A DNA stretch of 64,000 nucleotides from Azospirillum soli (GTDB lineage Bacteria > Pseudomonadota > Alphaproteobacteria > Azospirillales > Azospirillaceae), in NCBI RefSeq assembly GCF_017876165.1, contig NZ_JAGINQ010000005.1:124001-188000 (forward strand), in the 5' to 3' direction. Position numbers and translations under genes: made by a program. Under the pieces are notes generated by a model. It did not search any database, was not told where the DNA came from, and worked only from the letters and a program-made list of their open reading frames with translations. Shown here piece after piece: positions 15,491 through 24,084 of the stretch (position 1 is the first letter of the stretch; each line of letters opens with the position of its first letter).

Positions 15491-17038
15491 TTAGGCGTCG
15501 GCCAGGGCCGCGTCGGCATGGAACAGGTCGGCTTGTTGCAAATCGGCCGGGCTTTGCGGCTGTTCCTGTGCGGTGCGGTCTTGCTGGCCGGCGGGCAGGC
15601 TGGGGCGTTCGACCCAGGCGATGCGCAGGATGTTGGTGGACCCTGGCATGCCGAAGGGCACCCCGGCTGTGATAACGAGGCGCTGCCCGTCCTCGGCCAG
15701 CCCGTGCGCGTAGGCGATGCGCGTCGCCTTGTGCACCATGTCGGAGAAGTTCTGGATGTCCTCGGTCAGCACGCTGTGCACGCCGTAGGCGAGCACGAGG
15801 CGGCGCGAGGCGGCCACCGTGGCGGTCAGGCAGAGGATCGGCACCTCCGGCCGCTCGCGCGCGGCGCGCAGCGTGGTGGAGCCGCTGGTGGTGTAGGTGA
15901 CGATCGCCGCCGCATGGATGGTGTGCGCCACCTGCCGGGCCGCCGCGGTGATGGCGTCAGCCGCCGTCTCCTGCGGGTCGGGGTGCTGGGCGTCCATCAT
16001 GGTGCGGTAGAGCGGGTCATGCTCCACGCGCCGCGCGATGCGGTCCATGATCGATACCGCTTCGATGGGGTATGCGCCGGACGCCGTCTCGGCGGAGAGC
16101 ATCACCGCGTCGGCGCCGTCGAAGATGGCGGTCGCCACGTCGGACGCCTCGGCGCGGGTCGGGGCCGGGGCGGAGATCATCGACTCCAGCATCTGCGTGG
16201 CGACGATCACCGGCTTTCCGGCGCGGCGCGCCTCCCGGACGATGCGCTTCTGGATGGTCGGCACGTCCTCCGGCGGCAGTTCGACGCCGAGATCGCCGCG
16301 CGCCACCATGACGCCGTCCGACAACTCGACGATGCGCTCCAGATGCTGGATGGCCTGGGGCTTCTCCATTTTGGACAGCAGTGCCGCGCGCCCGTCGATC
16401 AGCTTGCGCGCTTCGGCCACGTCCTCCGGCCGCTGCACGAAGGAAAGGGCGACCCAGTCCACGCCCTGGTCGAGCGCGAAGGCAAGGTCGGCGCGGTCCT
16501 TCGCGGTCAGCGGCGACAGCGGTAGGACCACGTCGGGCACGTTCACGCCCTTGCGGTCGGACAGCCGGGTGCCGGACACGACAACGGTCTCCGCGAAATC
16601 GGGGCCGCAGTCGACCACGCGCAGGCGGACCTTGCCGTCGTCCAGCAGCAGGTCCGTCTCCGGCATCAGGGCGGCGAAGATCTCCGGGTGCGGCATGCCG
16701 ACCCGGCTTTCGTCACCGGGTTCGGTGGAGAGGTCGAGGCGGAAGCGCTGTCCGGCCTTCAGCTCGACGGGGCCGTTGGCGAATTTGCCCAGGCGCAGCT
16801 TCGGCCCCTGCAAATCGGCCATGATGGCGATGGGGCGGCCGGTGGCGCGCTCCAGCGCGCGCAGCGCACGCACGCGCTCGCCGTGGTCCTCGTGGCTGCC
16901 GTGGCTGAAGTTCAGGCGGAAGACGTCCACGCCGGCGTCGAACAGGGCGCGGATCATCTCCGGCGAGGAGGAGGACGGCCCAAGTGTGGCGACGACCTTG
17001 GTCTGCCGGTAGCGGCGGATGGGGGATCCCGTGGTCAT
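15491..17038 (-). CDS. pyk: Pyruvate kinase
   Basis: Converts phosphoenolpyruvate and ADP to pyruvate and ATP. At 515 residues it is slightly longer than the usual 470-480, with an extra Gln/Ala-rich tail. KVVATLGPSS and FRLNFSHGSHEDH form the N-terminal catalytic part. LLSKMEKPQAIQHLERI holds the active-site Lys, and VMVARGDLGVELPPEDVP with MLESMISAPAPTRAEASDVA completes the catalytic core. Upstream lies a HexR-like site (17200) overlapping a GntR-type operator (17209). It therefore appears under dual control by sugar-phosphate and uronate signals. Confidence 0.95.
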   Translation of the reverse strand: MTTGSPIRRYRQTKVVATLGPSSSSPEMIRALFDAGVDVFRLNFSHGSHEDHGERVRALRALERATGRPIAIMADLQGPKLRLGKFANGPVELKAGQRFRLDLSTEPGDESRVGMPHPEIFAALMPETDLLLDDGKVRLRVVDCGPDFAETVVVSGTRLSDRKGVNVPDVVLPLSPLTAKDRADLAFALDQGVDWVALSFVQRPEDVAEARKLIDGRAALLSKMEKPQAIQHLERIVELSDGVMVARGDLGVELPPEDVPTIQKRIVREARRAGKPVIVATQMLESMISAPAPTRAEASDVATAIFDGADAVMLSAETASGAYPIEAVSIMDRIARRVEHDPLYRTMMDAQHPDPQETAADAITAAARQVAHTIHAAAIVTYTTSGSTTLRAARERPEVPILCLTATVAASRRLVLAYGVHSVLTEDIQNFSDMVHKATRIAYAHGLAEDGQRLVITAGVPFGMPGSTNILRIAWVERPSLPAGQQDRTAQEQPQSPADLQQADLFHADAALADA

Positions 17039-17199
17039 ATCGAAGCAAGCTCCGCAAGAAGAAGGGCGGGCGGCGGATTTCGGTGGCCGAAAAGCCGGCG
17101 GTCGTTTCCGTCGGAAAGCGGCGGAACCCGATGTGCCGCATCCAAGCCTTGGCGAAGGGGGGCCCGTCCGTGCGCTGCCGGTCAGCGCTGATTGTCTCG

Positions 17200-17213
17200 G
17201 TAGGAAAACTACA
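17200..17213. promoter_or_regulatory. HexR-type operator before pyk
   Basis: On the minus strand TGTAGTTTTCCTAC, matching 13 of 14 bases with the site before hexR at 26687. HexR-family regulators of other proteobacteria bind TGTA-AT-rich-TACA palindromes at pyk and Entner-Doudoroff genes. Confidence 0.65.
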
Positions 17214-17222
17214 AATATATCA
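17209..17222. promoter_or_regulatory. GntR-type operator overlapping the HexR site at pyk
   Basis: CTACAAATATATCA, 12 of 14 matches to consensus. It shares five bases with the HexR-like site, so the two proteins could compete. Confidence 0.5.
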
Positions 17223-17270
17223 GATTGGAATCAAGCCCAATCGGCCGTGGAGGCCGTTTGTGCACAAAAT

Positions 17271-17304
17271 GCCGCACCGCGAAAGATCGGGTGTGCGGTG
17301 CGGC
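17271..17304. repeat. Perfect 10-bp inverted repeat between pyk and gntR copy 3
   Basis: GCCGCACCGC and GCGGTGCGGC flank a 14-base loop; on the minus strand ATTTTG follows. It lies between the operator at 17383 and the pyk operators, so it could end or attenuate leftward transcripts. The 17039-17474 spacer otherwise holds three operators and no gene. Confidence 0.5.
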
Positions 17305-17382
17305 GTCCCCAATTCCAACGCGCCCATGCCCCGGCATCTTGAAAATGTCGGGGCAGGAGCCATCTTCTGGCTTGCGCGGCTC

Positions 17383-17396
17383 ACTAATATATTAGT
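17383..17396. promoter_or_regulatory. GntR-type operator, gntR3-kduI-kduD-kdgF operon
   Basis: ACTAATATATTAGT, a perfect 14-bp palindrome continued by ATG, related to the consensus in both orientations. It is 78 bases before gntR copy 3. Confidence 0.7.
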
Positions 17397-17474
17397 ATGC
17401 TGTTTTTGGTGAGATGAACCGGCGCGTTCTCCCCTGGGTCTCCGCCTGCGGGGCGTCCGGCAACAAGGTGCATC

Positions 17475-18236
17475 ATGATTCCATCGGTAAGGCCAAGACC
17501 CGCCACCACCCGATCGCCCTCGCGCGCCATCCCGGACGCCGCTCGGGCGCCGACGCGGGGGGCGACCGCCACGGCGGCCATCTACCGGGAACTGCGCGCC
17601 GACATCGTCGAGATGCGGCGCAAGCCCGGCGAGGCCATCGTGGAAAAGCTCATCGCCGATCGCTACGGCGTCAGCCGCACCCCGGTGCGGGAGGCGCTGC
17701 TGCGGCTGGCCGACGACGGGCTGGTGGAAATCTTTCCGCAGTCCGGCACCTTTGTCTCCCGCATTCCGGTGGACGCCCTGCCGGAAGCCATCGTGATCCG
17801 TTCCGCGCTGGAGGGCAGCGCCGTGCGCCACGCCGCCCGGCGCGCCACCGGCAGCCAGATCGCCACACTTCGCGCCAATCTGGTCTTGCAGCAGGAGTCC
17901 GAGGCGGCCGGCGACCTGAACGCCTTCCACGAGGCCGATGAGGTCTTCCACGGCCTGATCGCCGAAATGGCCGGCTACCCCGGCCTGTGGAGCTTCGCCC
18001 AGCAGGTGAAGGTTCAGGTTGACCGTTATCGCCGTCTGACGCTGCCCGAGCCGGGCCGTGTCGGCCACGTCATCGCGGAACACGCGGCCATCGTCGACGC
18101 CATCGCCGATGGTGACGCCGAGCGCGCCGAGGCCCGCATGAGCGCGCATCTCGAAGGTCTGCTGACCTCCATTCCGCACGCCCAGGGATCGAATCCCGTT
18201 TTCTTTGCCGGTTCGCCGGCTTCAACGACCTTGTGA
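17475..18236 (+). CDS. FadR-type GntR regulator, copy 3
   Basis: A 253-residue winged-helix/FCD regulator. The DNA-contacting part YGVSRTPVREALLRLADDG and EIFPQSGTFVSRIP are nearly the same as in the other three copies, while the FCD domain is clearly diverged. ATG 17475 follows AACAAGGTGCATC. It heads a compact operon with kduI, kduD and kdgF; the kduI start is 11 bases after its stop. The likely inducer is an unsaturated-uronate derivative, inferred only from the operon. Confidence 0.86.
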   Translation: MIPSVRPRPATTRSPSRAIPDAARAPTRGATATAAIYRELRADIVEMRRKPGEAIVEKLIADRYGVSRTPVREALLRLADDGLVEIFPQSGTFVSRIPVDALPEAIVIRSALEGSAVRHAARRATGSQIATLRANLVLQQESEAAGDLNAFHEADEVFHGLIAEMAGYPGLWSFAQQVKVQVDRYRRLTLPEPGRVGHVIAEHAAIVDAIADGDAERAEARMSAHLEGLLTSIPHAQGSNPVFFAGSPASTTL

Positions 18237-18247
18237 GGAAACCATCC

Positions 18248-19084
18248 ATGAAGATCGACGTTCGGCACGCCTCCCACCAGGATGACGTCCGCTCCTACGA
18301 CACCCAGAAGCTGCGCGACCATTTCCTGGTCCCCGCCCTGTTCGAGGCCGACGAGGTCGTGCTGACCTACAGCCACATCGACCGCTTCGTCGTCGGCGGC
18401 GCCATGCCGGTCGCCGGCCCGCTGAAGCTGGAATCGGCCAAGGCCATCGGCTCCAAGACCTTCCTGGAGCGTCGTGAGCTGGGCGCGGTCAACGTCGGCG
18501 GCCCCGGCCGCGTGACGGTGGACGGCGCGGTGTTCGATCTGGACACGCGCGACTGCCTCTACATCACCATGGGCAGCGAGGACGTGCGCTTCGAAAGCCT
18601 GGACCGCAAGAACCCGGCCAAGTTCTATCTGAACAGCGCGCCCGCCCACGCCCGCTTCGAGACCATGAAGATCTCGGCCGCCCAGGCCAAGCAGGTCCAC
18701 CTCGGCGACCCGGCGCAGTCGAACGAGCGCACCATCTTCCAGATGATCCACCCGGACGTCTGCAAGACCGCGCAGCTCGTGCTCGGCATGACGGTGCTGA
18801 AGCCGAACAACATGTGGAACACCATGCCGTGCCACACCCACGACCGGCGTTGCGAGGTGTATTTCTACTTCGACCTGCCGGAGTCGGCGCGCGTCTTCCA
18901 CTTCATGGGCGAGCCGGACCAGACCCGTCACATCGTGGTCGCCAACGAGCAGGCGGTGATCTCCCCCAGCTGGTCGATCCACAGCGGCGTGGGCACCCAC
19001 AACTACACCTTCATCTGGGCCATGGCCGGCGACAATCAGGATTTCACCGACATGGACTTCGTCGCCATGGAAAACCTGCGCTGA
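18248..19084 (+). CDS. kduI: 5-keto-4-deoxyuronate isomerase
   Basis: Converts 5-keto-4-deoxyuronate (DKI) to 2,5-diketo-3-deoxygluconate, second step for unsaturated galacturonate from pectate-lyase action. The 278-residue cupin-fold protein matches the E. coli length. The zinc site is in PCHTHDRRCEVYFYF (H196, H198, E203). The ATG at 18248 follows GTGAGGAAACC. Lies between gntR copy 3 and kduD. Confidence 0.95.
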   Translation: MKIDVRHASHQDDVRSYDTQKLRDHFLVPALFEADEVVLTYSHIDRFVVGGAMPVAGPLKLESAKAIGSKTFLERRELGAVNVGGPGRVTVDGAVFDLDTRDCLYITMGSEDVRFESLDRKNPAKFYLNSAPAHARFETMKISAAQAKQVHLGDPAQSNERTIFQMIHPDVCKTAQLVLGMTVLKPNNMWNTMPCHTHDRRCEVYFYFDLPESARVFHFMGEPDQTRHIVVANEQAVISPSWSIHSGVGTHNYTFIWAMAGDNQDFTDMDFVAMENLR

Positions 19085-19113
19085 TTTGAGACACGGGATT
19101 TGAGGAAACGACC

Positions 19114-19878
19114 ATGACCCAGGCACATCCCTTCGATCTTTCCGGCAAGGTGGCGCTGGTCACCGGTGCCAACACCGGCATCGGTCAGGGCATCGCCGTG
19201 GCGCTCGCCCAGGCGGGCGCCGACATCGTGGCGGTGGACATCGTCCCGCTGGACGAGACCAAGGGCCTCGTCGAGGCCGCCGGCCGCAAGTTCCACGCCA
19301 TCAAGGCCGACCTGACCAGCATCGCGCCGGTCCAGGGCCTCGTGGAAGAGGCGGTCGGGACGTTCGGTAAGCTGGACATCCTGGTCAACAACGCCGGCCT
19401 GATCCGCCGCGCCGACGCGGTGGACTTCACCGAGGCCGACTGGGACCTGGTGATGAACATCAACATCAAGACGGTGTTCTTCCTCTGCCAGGCCTTCGGC
19501 CGCTACGCCATTGCCGAAGGCCGCAAGGGCAAGATCATCAACATCGCCTCCATGCTGTCCTTCCAGGGCGGCATCCGCGTGCCGTCCTACACGGCCTCCA
19601 AGAGCGGCGTCGCCGGCATCACGAAGCTGCTGGCCTGCGAATGGGCGGGCAAGGGCATCAACGTGAACGCCCTCGCGCCCGGCTATGTGGCGACCAACAA
19701 CACCGCCGCCCTGCGCGCCGACGAACAGCGTTCCGCCGAGATCCTCGGCCGCATCCCGGCCGGCCGCTGGAGCCTTCCGTCGGACCTCGGCGGGCCGGCC
19801 GTGTTCCTGGCCTCCGACGCCTCCGACTACGTCCACGGCACGATCCTGCCGGTGGACGGCGGTTGGCTGGCCCGCTGA
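19114..19878 (+). CDS. kduD: 2-dehydro-3-deoxy-D-gluconate 5-dehydrogenase
   Basis: NAD(H)-dependent short-chain dehydrogenase that reduces 2,5-diketo-3-deoxygluconate to KDG. At 254 residues it has TGANTGIGQG (cofactor site), LVNNAGLIRRADA and the Ser-Tyr-Lys triad in IASMLSFQGG and VPSYTASKSG. The C-terminal PVDGGWLAR is the typical KduD end. 29 bases after kduI, with AGGAAACG before the ATG. Its product enters the same KDG pool as UxaA. Confidence 0.95.
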   Translation: MTQAHPFDLSGKVALVTGANTGIGQGIAVALAQAGADIVAVDIVPLDETKGLVEAAGRKFHAIKADLTSIAPVQGLVEEAVGTFGKLDILVNNAGLIRRADAVDFTEADWDLVMNINIKTVFFLCQAFGRYAIAEGRKGKIINIASMLSFQGGIRVPSYTASKSGVAGITKLLACEWAGKGINVNALAPGYVATNNTAALRADEQRSAEILGRIPAGRWSLPSDLGGPAVFLASDASDYVHGTILPVDGGWLAR

Positions 19879-19895
19879 GCACCGGGAGGGGGATC

Positions 19896-20246
19896 ATGAC
19901 CACCGCCAAGACCACGACGGACGTCTTCGTGACGGACGCCGCCGTCGAATGGACTGATCTGGGCGACGGCGTGCGCCGCAAGATCCTGGGCTACAACGAT
20001 GCTATGATGATGGTGCGGGTCGAGTTCGAGACCGGCGCCATCGGCCCCCTCCACCGCCACCCGCACGTCCAGTGCGCGGTGGTGGAGAAGGGCTCCTTCG
20101 ACGTGACCATTGAGGGCCGCACCCAGCGGCTCGGCGTCGGCGACGGCTACATGGTGCCGTCCAACGCGCTGCACGGCGTCGTGGCCCTGGAGCCCGGCGT
20201 CCTGCTCGACATTTTCACCCCGATCCGCGAGGACTTCCTGTCGTAA
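19896..20246 (+). CDS. kdgF: Cupin protein KdgF (unsaturated-uronate ketonisation)
   Basis: A 116-residue single-domain cupin. KdgF proteins speed conversion of 4,5-unsaturated galacturonate monomer to the linear ketone DKI that KduI uses. The metal motif is in GPLHRHPHVQCAVVEKGSF (two His and a Gln/Glu), and the second cupin motif ends VPSNALHGVVALEPG. Starts at 19896 after CGGGAGGGGGATC, 17 bases after kduD. Last gene of the operon, followed by a strong terminator. Together the three genes make a full route from unsaturated uronate to KDG. Confidence 0.85.
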   Translation: MTTAKTTTDVFVTDAAVEWTDLGDGVRRKILGYNDAMMMVRVEFETGAIGPLHRHPHVQCAVVEKGSFDVTIEGRTQRLGVGDGYMVPSNALHGVVALEPGVLLDIFTPIREDFLS

Positions 20247-20268
20247 GGCACAGTCTCTCGGTTGCAAG

Positions 20269-20304
20269 GAAAAGGCCGGACAGCTTCCCCTGTTCGGCCT
20301 TTTT
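20269..20304 (+). terminator. Rho-independent terminator of the kduI-kduD-kdgF operon
   Basis: AAAAGGCCGGACAG and CTGTTCGGCCTTTTT form a ten-pair stem with a six-base loop and a run of five T. Confidence 0.88.
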
Positions 20305-20340
20305 CATAACCGGTGTCGCTTGGTACGCTCCGGGCGACCG

Positions 20341-20916
20341 TCATGCCGCCGGCAGATAGCGCCGTTCGGCGAGGCTGTTTTCGGCGGCTTCGATCAGGTC
20401 CGCCAGGGACACCCAAGGGCATTCCTCCGGCAGGCGCATCGTGTCGTCGAGCCGCAGCACCCCGTCCCGCGTCGCGCGCCAGCAGCCCGCCAGATCGGCG
20501 AACAGGTGCATCGACGGGGATTCCCGCAGGCAATGCTCCAGATCCGCCGTGGCGGTGAGCAGTTGAAGGCGCATGCCCTCCGTCCGCTTGGGCCAGACGA
20601 GGGCGAACATGATCCGCTCCGCCGCGTCCCGGACCCAATCGGGGCCGTCGGCGGTCGCCACCTCCTCCAGCGCTTCGATGACGAGGGCCGGCGCCAGCTC
20701 GTCCATCCGGCCGAGCCGGGCGAGCATCTCCTGGCGCTTCCAAGCCAGGAAGGTGTCCATGGCGTGCGGGGCGACCGCGCCGGAACCAGGAAGCTGGGGC
20801 GCATGCGGCAGATTTTCCAGCCAGTCATGCGGCAGGCCGAGGCGGTGCCCCTCCGCCAGCGTGCAGGCGCGGATGGAGGTCAGGCCAGCGTAGGGGATGG
20901 CATCGTGATCGTCCAT
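20341..20916 (-). CDS. Uncharacterised 191-residue protein
   Basis: I do not recognise a family. From ATG 20916 (after CCGGAGCACACC) it is a soluble, Leu/Ala/Glu-rich, probably all-helical protein. No signal peptide or membrane segment is seen. It has several Trp and Cys, such as HDWLENLPHAP, GPDWVRDAAERIMFALVWP and AGCWRATRDGV. The longer frame to 21000 lacks a convincing start. It lies between kdgF and ackA and is read toward kdgF, ending 37 bases from the terminator of that operon. The sequence supports a real gene by codon pattern only. Confidence 0.5.
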   Translation of the reverse strand: MDDHDAIPYAGLTSIRACTLAEGHRLGLPHDWLENLPHAPQLPGSGAVAPHAMDTFLAWKRQEMLARLGRMDELAPALVIEALEEVATADGPDWVRDAAERIMFALVWPKRTEGMRLQLLTATADLEHCLRESPSMHLFADLAGCWRATRDGVLRLDDTMRLPEECPWVSLADLIEAAENSLAERRYLPAA

Positions 20917-21069
20917 GGTGTGCTCCGGGTCTCGATGGCAACCGGCGGGGCGGCGCGGGGCGGGACCCGCGCCGATGGCTCCGTCATACGGCCGGCGCAT
21001 GATTGCTTCATGTTCGGCCGGCCGTATGCTCCTCTCGCACTTTGCTGCGCAAAGTGCTGTCGGGTTTAA

Positions 21070-21108
21070 ACCGAAGGCGTTTGATGGAAGCCATCAAACG
21101 CCTTCGGT
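21070..21108 (-). terminator. Strong hairpin after ackA
   Basis: ACCGAAGGCGTTTGATGG and its exact complement form an 18-bp stem with a three-base loop, starting two bases past the ackA stop. On the minus strand it is followed by TTTAAACC. It should end or stabilise the maoC-pta/ackA transcript. Confidence 0.7.
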
Positions 21109-21109
21109 A

Positions 21110-22324
21110 TCACTCGGCGGCGAGAAGCGCGTGCCGAGCGGTGCCGTGCGCCAGTGTGTCCAGCGTGTGGCTGGCGATCATGCGCTCTTCGTCGGTCGGG
21201 ATGACGAAGACCGGGATGCGGCTGTCGGCGGCGGAGATCCGCGTCGCCTTGGCCCGGTTGGCCGCCGCGTCGAGCGTCACGCCCAGCCAGCCCAGCTTCT
21301 CCGACACCCGGCTCCGCACCAGCGTCGAGTTCTCGCCGACGCCGGCGGTGAACACCACCGCGTCCAGCCCGCCCATCGAACCGGCCAGCGCCGCACCCTG
21401 CTTGGCCACGCCGTGGCAGAACAGCTCCAGCGCTTCCGCCGCCGCCGGAGCGTCGGAGTTCTCCAGATCGCGCATATCGTTGGAGATGCCCGACACCCCC
21501 AGCAGGCCCGACTTGTGGTAGAGCAGCCTCTCGATCTCGTCCGCGCCCATGCCCTTCTGGCGCATCAGGTAGATCAGAACGCCGGGATCGATGCTGCCCG
21601 GCCGCGTGCCCATCGGCACGCCGTCCAGCGCGGTGAAGCCCATGCTGGTGTCCACGCTCTTGCCCGCCCGCATCGCGCACAGGCTGGCCCCGCTGCCGAG
21701 ATGGCAGACCAGCACCCGCGCCTCGGCCAGCTCCGGCGCCACCTGGGGAAGGCGCTGGGCGATGTACTCGTAGGACAGGCCGTGGAAGCCGTAGCGGCGC
21801 ACGCCCTCCTCGGTCAGCTCACGCGGGATGGCGAAGGTCTGCGACTGCCAGGGCTGGGTCTGGTGGAAGGCGGTGTCGAAGCAGGCCACCTGCGGCAGCG
21901 CCGGAAACACCTCGGCCAGCGCCTTCATCGCCGCCAGATTGTGCGGCTGGTGCAGGGGGGCCAGCGGAATCAGCCCTTCCAACTCGGCCAGCACCTCGGG
22001 CGTCAGCCGCACCGGCGCAGCGAAGCGGGTGCCGCCGTGCACCACCCGGTGCCCGGCTGCGACAAGGCGCACCCCTTCGGCCTCGCGCTCGATCCAGCGC
22101 AGCAGGAAGCCGAGCAGGGCCGCGCGGTCGGACTGTTCCAGCGCCTGGTCGGCAAGAACGCGCTTGGACGCGTCCTTGGCGAGAAAGCGCGGCTCGGTGC
22201 CGATGCCGGAAATCTGGCCGTTGATGACCGCCTCCAGCTCGGCCTTCCCGGACCCCAGGAACACGGAAAACTTCAGGCTCGACGAGCCCGCGTTGATGAT
22301 GAGACAGGCGTCACGCTGCAACAT
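21110..22324 (-). CDS. ackA: Acetate kinase
   Basis: Transfers phosphate from acetyl phosphate to ADP, giving acetate and ATP; with Pta it completes the acetate branch of fermentation. The 404-residue protein has the family signatures LIINAGSSSLKFSVF near the N-terminus, AGHRVVHGG, CFDTAFHQTQP and MGTRPGSIDPG. The ATG lies 11 bases after the stop of the Pta gene, so the two are cotranscribed. Confidence 0.95.
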   Translation of the reverse strand: MLQRDACLIINAGSSSLKFSVFLGSGKAELEAVINGQISGIGTEPRFLAKDASKRVLADQALEQSDRAALLGFLLRWIEREAEGVRLVAAGHRVVHGGTRFAAPVRLTPEVLAELEGLIPLAPLHQPHNLAAMKALAEVFPALPQVACFDTAFHQTQPWQSQTFAIPRELTEEGVRRYGFHGLSYEYIAQRLPQVAPELAEARVLVCHLGSGASLCAMRAGKSVDTSMGFTALDGVPMGTRPGSIDPGVLIYLMRQKGMGADEIERLLYHKSGLLGVSGISNDMRDLENSDAPAAAEALELFCHGVAKQGAALAGSMGGLDAVVFTAGVGENSTLVRSRVSEKLGWLGVTLDAAANRAKATRISAADSRIPVFVIPTDEERMIASHTLDTLAHGTARHALLAAE

Positions 22325-22334
22325 GGATCGGCCC

Positions 22335-23780
22335 TCACTCGGCGGCCAGAGCGGTGGGGATGCGGGGCCGGCGCGACGCCGCGACCAGTGCCGCCACCGC
22401 GCAGGAGGCGAGGCGGGTGCGCACGTTGTCGGCGCGGCTGGTCAGGATGATCGGCACGCGGGCGCCGAGCACGATGCCGGCGGCGTCGGCGTTGGCCAGG
22501 AAGGACAGCTGCTTGGCCAGCATGTTGCCGGCCTCCAGGTCGGGCACCAGCAGGATGTCGGCCTGCCCCGAGACGGGGGAGGCGATGCCCTTGATGCGCG
22601 CCGCTTCCGCCGAGATGGCGTTGTCGAAGGCGAGCGGACCGTCGAGGATGCCGCCGGTGATCTGGCCGCGGTCGGCCATCTTGCACAGCGCCGCCGCCTC
22701 CAGCGTCGTGGCGATCTTGGGGTTGAGCGTCTCGACCGCCGACAGGATGGCGACCTTCGGCGTCTCGACGCCCAGGACCTTGGCGAGGTCGATGGCGTTC
22801 TGGACGATGTGAACCTTGTCTTCCAGCGTCGGGTAGATGTTGATCGCCGCGTCGGTGATCAGCAGGGCGCGCGGGTAGGTGGGCACGTTCATCACGAAGA
22901 CGTGGCTGATGCGGCGCGACGTGCGCAGCCCGGTCTCCTTGCGGACCACCTCGGCCATCAGCTCGTCGGTGTGCAGCGAGCCCTTCATGACCGCCTCGGC
23001 CTCGCCAGCGCGGGCGAGCGCCACGGCTGTGGCGGCGGCGGCGTGGCTGTGCTCCACGTCCACCAGACGGAAGCGGGCGATGTCCAGGCCGTGGGTGACG
23101 GCGAGGGAGCGGATCTTGGCGGCCGGGCCGATCAGGATGGGGTCGATCAGGCCGGCCTCGGCGGCCTCGACGGCGCCGCGCAGGGAGCTTTCGTCGCACG
23201 GATGCGCCACGGCGGTGGGCACCGGGGGCAGGCTGTCGCACTTGTGCAGCAGCGCGTCGTGCTTGTCGTGCCGGATCATCTGGATCTGCGGCAGCGTGTG
23301 CGCGGCGCGGCACACCTTGCGGGTAGGGGCGACGACCTCGGCGGTGCCGGTCACGACGGTCTCGCCAAGCTGGTTGGTGCACCGGCAGTCGAAGACGACG
23401 ATGTTCTTGTCGGCGTGCTTCTCGCGCACGGTGACGGTGGCGGTGACGACGTCGCCCAGGCCGACCGGGCGGGTGAAGCGGAGATCCTGGCCGACGTAGA
23501 CGGTGCCAGCACCGGGCAGGCGGGTGCCGAGCACACCGGAAAGGAGAGCACCCGACCACATGCCGTGGCCGATGACCTTCTGGAAACGGCTGTCGGCGGC
23601 GAACTTGGCGTCCAGATGCACCGGATCGATGTTGCCCGACACGGTGGCGAACAGCTCGACATCCATCACCGTCAGCTGGCGAGACAGGCTCGCCGATTGG
23701 CCGATCGCGATCTCGTCGAAGGTGACGTTCTCGATCGGGGCCGCGTGGCCTTCGCCGCCGAGTTCACCATTGGGGTTCAT
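22335..23780 (-). CDS. pta: MaoC-like dehydratase domain fused to phosphate acetyltransferase
   Basis: A 481-residue bifunctional protein. Residues about 15-145 form a MaoC/hotdog domain (FDEIAIGQSASLSRQLT, GNIDPVHLDAKFA, GHGMWSGAL). The remainder is the phosphate acyltransferase domain (LIDPILIGPAAKIRSLA, FVMNVPTYPRALLITDAAIN, EAGNMLAKQLSFLANADAAG). Such fusions are annotated as bifunctional enoyl-CoA hydratase/phosphate acetyltransferase in many alphaproteobacteria. The start at 23780 follows GGAG; the longer frame to 23909 runs into the promoter. An operator at 23910 precedes it, and ackA follows. Confidence 0.88.
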   Translation of the reverse strand: MNPNGELGGEGHAAPIENVTFDEIAIGQSASLSRQLTVMDVELFATVSGNIDPVHLDAKFAADSRFQKVIGHGMWSGALLSGVLGTRLPGAGTVYVGQDLRFTRPVGLGDVVTATVTVREKHADKNIVVFDCRCTNQLGETVVTGTAEVVAPTRKVCRAAHTLPQIQMIRHDKHDALLHKCDSLPPVPTAVAHPCDESSLRGAVEAAEAGLIDPILIGPAAKIRSLAVTHGLDIARFRLVDVEHSHAAAATAVALARAGEAEAVMKGSLHTDELMAEVVRKETGLRTSRRISHVFVMNVPTYPRALLITDAAINIYPTLEDKVHIVQNAIDLAKVLGVETPKVAILSAVETLNPKIATTLEAAALCKMADRGQITGGILDGPLAFDNAISAEAARIKGIASPVSGQADILLVPDLEAGNMLAKQLSFLANADAAGIVLGARVPIILTSRADNVRTRLASCAVAALVAASRRPRIPTALAAE

Positions 23781-23909
23781 TGCGGAATACTCCGGATGAA
23801 AAGACGTTGGGCAACTGCCCGTTTCAGCCGTTTCCCCCCCGGTGCGCGCCTTGGTTCCGGTATGGTCCGGAGTGTGGAGGGCGCGTCGCACGGTCTCTAC
23901 GCGGACCAT

Positions 23910-23923
23910 ATATTAGTATATCA
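23910..23923. promoter_or_regulatory. GntR-type operator, pta-ackA operon
   Basis: ATATTAGTATATCA, one mismatch, 130 bases before the pta start. The 23781-24084 spacer contains this and a hairpin of the pflB end, and no gene that I can see. Confidence 0.72.
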
Positions 23924-24037
23924 AGAGCACGATCAAGCGCGGCGGGCCGTCCGGGACAGGCTCTGGACACTATGTCGCAGTGCGGTGGAGCGAGGCGTCG
24001 CCCGCCCCGATGGGACGTGTTTGGGAACGGAACCGCA

Positions 24038-24073
24038 GGGCGCCCGCCCCCTCAATGATAGAGAGGGCGGGCG
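24038..24073 (-). terminator. GC-rich hairpin after pflB
   Basis: CGCCCGCCCCCTC and GAGGGCGGGCG pair across an eight-base loop just past the pflB stop. It lacks a U-tract, so it is a weak terminator candidate. Confidence 0.45.
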
Positions 24074-24084
24074 ACGTTCATGCT

